Of a DNA stretch of 64,000 nt, positions 58,641-64,000 are shown piece by piece. A model generated the notes under the pieces. The model had not been told where the DNA came from. It made no database searches and worked only from the letters and a program-made list of their open reading frames with translations. Position numbers and translations under genes: made by a program. Position 1 is the first letter of the stretch. Each line of letters starts with the position of its first letter. The DNA is from Capitulum mitella (Eukaryota; Arthropoda; Thecostraca; Pollicipedomorpha; Pollicipedidae). The DNA lies in contig CP099848.1 in the NCBI GenBank assembly GCA_030062745.1, forward strand, positions 10,499,501-10,563,500. Reading direction: 5' to 3'.

Positions 58641-61074
58641 TTCGAGTTTATCGGGCTGGCGATGGACCTGGGACAACCTGCAGAGAGGGCGGTCTTATGT
58701 TTTCTGCCAATCAAACTGGTCGGCAGAAACTACTGAACCTTTCCTTTGCACGGACCAGTAAAACACCGTCGACTGAGGCCAACAGGACCGTCACGGACCA
58801 GACAGAGACCACCCGGCCGCCGCCGACCGCGACGCCTTCGGAGTCTGGGTGGCGTGTCACCCCGGACCGTGCTCGGCGAGCCGCAGGTCCTAAGTGGCCG
58901 CGGTGCGCCTTTTTGGGAGCCGACGTCCCGCGGAGGTGCGTCACCTGTCGCGGCCCGGTCCCGAAAACGGCCATATTGGGCGCACGCCGCCGCGCCGCGC
59001 TCGCCGCCGGTCCTGCGTGACGTCAGCCGACCCGCCGACCCGCCGTGGCGAGTCGGCGGGTCGACAGAGCAGGACAGGAGACAGCGGGGGACAGAGCAGG
59101 CGTGAGATGACGTCCCGGCAGGCTCAGGGGGAGGTGACCTTCCAGACGCAGGAGGACGGCCCCAGGGTGTCGACTGAGAGGTGAGCATCGCAGAGGGGTC
59201 AGAGGTCATCAGAGCCGAGAGATGATCTCCCCAGAGACACAGGGGGACAGATGCGAGAGTTCAGCCGAGGGATGGGCTGTTCGCAAAAGTGGAAGGTCAG
59301 CAGAACCGAGAAGACAACCTCCCGGAAGTTATCTGAAAATGACATCCCTACAGAAAGAAATCTCGAGAGATGAGCTATCTTCAGGCACAATGGCCTATTC
59401 ATGGAAATGAACCCGAAAGACGACCTCCCTACACAAATGGGACGCCTCCAGAACCGAGAGGTCTCTTTACAGGCCTCCTCGACAAACGATCTCCTCATGG
59501 GCATAGGGGTCCTGCGAGGGATCAGTTACATACGAGCGCAGGAGCTGGGAGATTGGCACTCCAATGACTCAGGATGTCAGACCAACCGAGAGACGAGCCT
59601 ATTGATACGTAGATCAGTCTTGAACTACCCGGAGCGCACCAGAGCCGATTTTCCGGGGGTCGTGTCGCCATTGCTGACGGGGTTGCAGAGTATTTCGCGG
59701 ACTCGGCGAGTAGGTTTTAACTACACGTATTGGAAAATAACTCCAAAAGGACTGATAACTCGACATATTAGCATACTCCGACTGTTCTCATGCCAGCTGG
59801 TCGCATGGCTATCCCGTTCATGAAACACAATCGGATCTACACCGATCGGATCGTAAGCGTCAGCTGATTTTTTTAACCTACCGAGATCGATTGCAGGTCA
59901 GAGCTCCACCACTACATTACCGCCCGAGTACCGGACTGTCGGCGTGTTGACGTGTTATTGACGTGGATATTCATTTTATCGGCATGGATGACGGTCTGCA
60001 GGACGTCGTCCAGGCTTTTTAATTTGGGGATGGACGGCGCACTAAAAAATAAATATCTGTCCTATTAAACGCTTTCTGAAATCAGAATGTTGTTAGAATA
60101 ACCTTGTCAATGGCATTAATTTTTGATAGATGTACACATAGATTCGTTTATCATAACGGCAAGAGGAGAGGGACACGGCCATTTTAAATGTTTGTGTTTT
60201 GGAATGATAATCCCAAGCCTTCAGAGAACCCGGCGTAAACATGATGTACTGGCAAATGGCAATCCGACCCTATAACAGATTTGTGTGGATAACAAGTAAT
60301 GACACTGCACGACGAAACTAGATAACGTTCTGCAAAAAGCGAACATTATGATCATTACTGATTTAAAGCGCTTTCGAATATTGAACGGGTTCCAACCGTT
60401 GGTGCACTCTCCCTTTGCCAATCACTTGGCCGGTCAAAACGCAGCTGGCTACAGTCGACCTGGCTGTTGGGGTGTCTCCATAAAGGTGATTTTCTTTGCC
60501 AGCGGGGCAAATGCAAGGCTAGAAGCGCGCCGCCGGGTCATGCCGCACCCATCTGATCGCGACCGGGGGAGGTGTCCCTGTTCACTGGCCGGGGTCCCTG
60601 GCTCCCGCACGCTCCGACCGACCCCACGGGTACCGGGGCAAGACGTTCACCGACACTATAGCCTCGTTATCGTCAGCGGGCTGCTTAGCACCGGCCCAAT
60701 AAGTGCGGACCTTTGTCGTCTCCAAGTGCTATTCAGCGGGAGCGCGGCCAGAGACGCCCCGAGCTCCGCGACTTGGAGCCGGCGCAGCGCTAAATCCCGT
60801 CAAGTGCGGCGCGCCAGGGAGCCCGGCGCCGCTCGGCGCCGGCGGACCGGACCTGGGGTCCTTTGTCGTTACGGCCGCTGACGGAAAAATCGTCTGCCGG
60901 CGTGCACGCGGGGATTGTCGTGTCAGTCAGCCATGGCCCGCTCCAGGACCGGGCGCGGCGGCGATGAAAGGCACGGCGACAGCGCGGCCGCCGGTGAACG
61001 GGTCCGCTCAGGCGCCGCCCGGCAGCCGGGCCGGGCTCGGCCGCCGCGCCTGGCCGCGGCTCTGGCGAACTGAG

Positions 61075-61370
61075 GGGCCGACTCCGGGCGTCAGAGTCAG
61101 AGACATCAGACTCGGGCTGTTTGAGGGGTCGACTCCGGTCGTCAGAGTCGTTAGACTCGGTTGTCCGAGGTGCCGGCTCCAGTTCTTAGAATCAGAGTCG
61201 TTAGAGTCAGAGTCGTTAGAGTCAGAGTCGTCAGACTCGGGCTGTTTGAGGTGCCGACTCCAGCCGTCAGAGTCAGAGTCGTCAGACTCGGTCTACTTAA
61301 GGTGCCGATTTCGGTCGTCATAGTCAGAGTCGTCACAGTTGGGCTGTCTGAGGTGCCGACTGTGACCGTC
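61075..61370. repeat. Compound repeat with AGAGTCGTC core
   Basis: A unit of about 55 bp (GGTGCCGACTCCNGTCGTCAG ... GACTCGGGCTGTTTGA) contains a 12-bp subrepeat, GTTAGAGTCAGA, expanded in the middle (61190-61240). Confidence 0.75.
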
Positions 61371-61494
61371 TCCGGCACCAGTCCGCGGCAGAGACAAGCC
61401 GAGTCACCAGTCTCTCGGGTAGGACCTCATGCAGGGTCGAGCCGGGTCAGGCGGCCCCAGACAGTCTCGGGCGGCGTTAGACGACACCGACGCT

Positions 61495-61830
61495 GAGGAC
61501 CGCTGAGGACAGGACGGCGCTGACGGTTACATACTGCTGAGGACAGGAGGGCGCTGACGGCCCCAGACTGTTGAGGACAGGGCGGCGGTGACGGTCCTCG
61601 TTTGTTGAGGACGGGCCGGCGCTGACGGTCCTCGTTTGTTGAGGACGGGACGGCGCTGACGGTCCTCGTTTGTTGAGGACGGGACGGCGCTGACGGTCCT
61701 CGACTGTTGAGGACAGCACGGCGCTGACGGTCCTCGACTGTTGAGGACAGCACGGCGCTGACGGTCCTCAACTGTTGAGGACCGCACGGTGCTGACTGCC
61801 CCGGACCACTGAGGACGGGACGACAGTCAG
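61495..61830. repeat. 34-bp minisatellite
   Basis: About ten units of GACGGTCCTCGTTTGTTGAG plus GACGGGACGGCGCT, with little divergence in the central copies. GTCCTCG and TTGAGGAC are partly complementary. Minus-strand frames through it are a repeat artefact. Confidence 0.9.
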
Positions 61831-61849
61831 CGCCGAGATGATCACAGAG

Positions 61850-62280
61850 AAGGTCTGATCTGGTCCAAGGACGGTCCGATCTGGTCCGAGGGCGGCTCGG
61901 TCTGGTCCGGGACGGTCCGGTCCGGTTGGAGGATATTCTAGTCTGGTGCGAGACGGTCAGGTCCGGTCCGGGGACGGTCAGGTCTGACTTGGGGGCGGTT
62001 CGGTCCGGTCTGGAGATGGTCTGGTCTGGTCTTCCGGGGTTCGATCTGGTCCGCGGATGGTCTGGTCTAGCCTGCAGGTAGTTCAGTCCAATCTGGTGAG
62101 GCGGTCTGGTCTGCAGATGGCCTGGTCTTCTGAGGTCCGATCTGGTCCGCGGACGGTCCGGTCTGACCTTCTGAGGTCCGATCTGTCTGAGGATGGTCTA
62201 TTCTGGTCTTCTGAGATCCGATCTGGTCCACGAATGGTCCAGTCTGGTCCGCTGACAGGCGACAGGTCCGGGAGATCGAA
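61850..62280. repeat. Degenerate GGTCCGATCTGGTC array
   Basis: Short diverged units (about 16-30 bp) of TCTGGTCCGNGGACGGTC fill the segment. Confidence 0.75.
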
Positions 62281-62714
62281 CGCTGCTGGACATGACACGT
62301 GGACCTGTTTCTGGATATTGCGCCTAGTGACGCTTGCTTGTGGTTATAAACAGAATTTAATCGCCACTGGCGGTCACAGCCGCCGCAATGCGAAAAGACC
62401 ACGTCTTGGCGTACTGCGTTCGACATAAACGGAATGTGATCATCTGTAAAGGCCTCCGGATGCAGAAGGGTTCCTCGGTATTGGGGAAAATACCAACAGC
62501 ATGTTGCGGTGTTTGCCTGCGCATGACTGCCGCCAAATCGAGCTGCATTCCGCACGTCACAGAAGGGATACCCTCACTCTCTCTTCTCCGCACAGACACA
62601 ACGCGCCAGGGCAACGCGCCACTGCCTCACCGTCTCTGGGGAGGATGCCCGGGTAGACGGGGCTTCCTCGGGGCGGGCGAACAGGTGTTCTTGGTGTCAG
62701 GCTAGTGTAGCATG

Positions 62715-62830
62715 CTCACGAATCTGGTGCCAGCTGGTGTCGGACTGGTGTCGGAGCCGGCCCCGGGTCTGGTGCCGGCTGGTGCCGGATTGGTGTCCGA
62801 GCTGGCCTCGGGACTGGCAGCGGGCGGTGG
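62715..62830. repeat. Short minisatellite, CTGGTGCCGG type
   Basis: Tandem variants of GGTGCCGGCTGGTGTCGGA, six or more units. Confidence 0.7.
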
Positions 62831-64000
62831 CTCCGGTGCGAGTGGGAGGCGCTGTTTATGACGAGAACGTCCGGCTACACGTGCACGGCTGTCCGCGCGT
62901 CCATTGCCGGCCTTGGGCGGGCGCCAGCCAGATAAAGGCGGCGGGGCCGGGTCGCCGCCGAGTCGATGTCAAACTGTGTGGTGGCTCGCTCCGGCACTGC
63001 CCACCGTCGTCCCTTCACTGACGGCCGGCAAACGGCCAGAGGGACGCACGGCTCACACCTGCACCTGCACCGTCCTCCATTCACCGAGAAGGGGACGGTC
63101 GGCTCATCCCTGCACTGTACACCGTCCTCTCGTTACCTACATCAGACGGGCGGCTAATTATCAAGCATACTTTACAGATCAAGCATACTTTTGTGCGGTG
63201 CCAGTCTTGACACCATCATTGGTTGCCTGGTTGACTGGCATTTTCAAAATTACTTTTGTAAATTTCAGCAGCTGCGTTGGCTGTTCCTGGCTCGGGGCGC
63301 TGGACCGCGCGGCAGAATACCGCTGTGTGTGTTTAGATCTCCGAAGACCTACCAGCGGTGGACAGCATGTTGGTAACGAATGGCAGGAGTGGTGGCAAGA
63401 TTTAAGCGTTTCAGCGCATTTGCACCGATCTGGCTCATAGTCTTGTCGAGGTCCATGTGTGAGTTAAATCAATTTCTCTCCCCCTTTCATTCTCTCTCTT
63501 CCTTTTCTCTCTCCCTCTCTCTCTTTTGTTACTGTACACCGTTCTCCTTCAATGGCTGTAATAGTCGGGTTACACCTGAAATGCGTCATGTTCAGCGATC
63601 GGGGGGGGGGGGGTATTCGGCATGAAGGCATTGTGGAAATGACCAAGTATTAAAACTGTGTCGAGAACTCGAAATGTTGAACAGGTTTCGAACACTATAG
63701 CAGACATCAGAAAGAACAAGGTCTGTTCTCTCTTGGCTTTCTGATTCCTTTCGAAAGAGGCCATCTGAAACACATCAGATGTGGAATGGGATTCAAACCA
63801 AGGTTCAATAATACCAAGTATGACTTCAGATAAGGTGATCATTGGGTCATTGCATGTGAAACTGCTTAGTCAAACAGACACGACATGCTATAACTAGGCG
63901 TCTTTGTCGCAAGATCAAGTCATAGAATCAGTGTTAAGGAAATTTCGCAGCTTCTGCGGATTCAATAATTGTCGTCACAGCCTCTTGCACTACTTGTCGC

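Larger units (their letters stand above)
57900..64000. other. Gene-free right end, dense in tandem arrays
   Basis: Apart from listed arrays, it holds CpG-rich patches (58750-59100, 60500-61060), a degenerate array of ACCGAGAGACGACCTCC-like units (about 59190-59480), a CT-rich tract (63475-63530) and a G-run (63600-63612). No frame shows recognisable domains. Confidence 0.5.

Noticed and set aside
1..64000. tRNA or rRNA genes
   Set aside because: No A-box/B-box pair at tRNA spacing and no rRNA-like block noticed; isolated GGTTCGA matches are not enough.

Overview
This is eukaryotic, invertebrate nuclear DNA: multi-exon genes with GT-AG introns, LINE and hAT debris, MITE-like repeats and a very large number of minisatellites. 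An arthropod, possibly a GC-rich crustacean, fits best. That rests on gene style and CpG pattern only, and I cannot name a species.

Four genes can be assembled exon by exon with matching splice phases. (1) On the + strand at 10888-22308, a ten-coding-exon gene encodes about 825 aa: an RRM, an F-box, a leucine-rich repeat array and a very acidic tail. It is probably an RNA-binding substrate adaptor of an SCF-type ubiquitin ligase. (2) On the - strand at 27739-24524, a three-exon gene encodes a secreted, alpha-helical protein of about 719 aa that I cannot name. (3) On the + strand at 36321-40694, a seven-exon gene encodes a 288-aa INO80 complex subunit B (PAPA-1/HIT zinc finger). (4) On the - strand at 46354-41133, at least eight exons encode an EMI-domain collagen of the EMID1/COL26A1 (Emu) type; its signal-peptide exon was not found.

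Layout: 0-2 kb decayed LINE; 2-8.6 kb repeats and a weak two-exon gene fragment; 8.6-22.3 kb RRM/F-box/LRR gene with an NRF1-type promoter motif and a CpG-poor first intron; 24.5-27.7 kb secreted-protein gene; 30.6-32.6 kb complete non-autonomous hAT element with 8-bp target duplications; 36.3-40.7 kb INO80B; 41.1-46.4 kb EMI-collagen; 46.4-64 kb no convincing gene, but CpG-rich islands, MITEs and many tandem arrays.

The genes do not form a pathway; they are independent neighbours. Two window-wide patterns are the most interesting. First, several introns carry a minisatellite that runs into, or stops close to, the 3' splice site. In three clear cases the repeat unit resembles the acceptor itself, giving rows of decoy acceptors (21 exact 41-bp steps in one intron). 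Second, two blocks of about 1.6-1.8 kb almost free of CpG coincide with the first introns of the two conserved nuclear genes, while the rest of the window is CpG-rich. That is the footprint expected from germline methylation limited to the 5' gene body.
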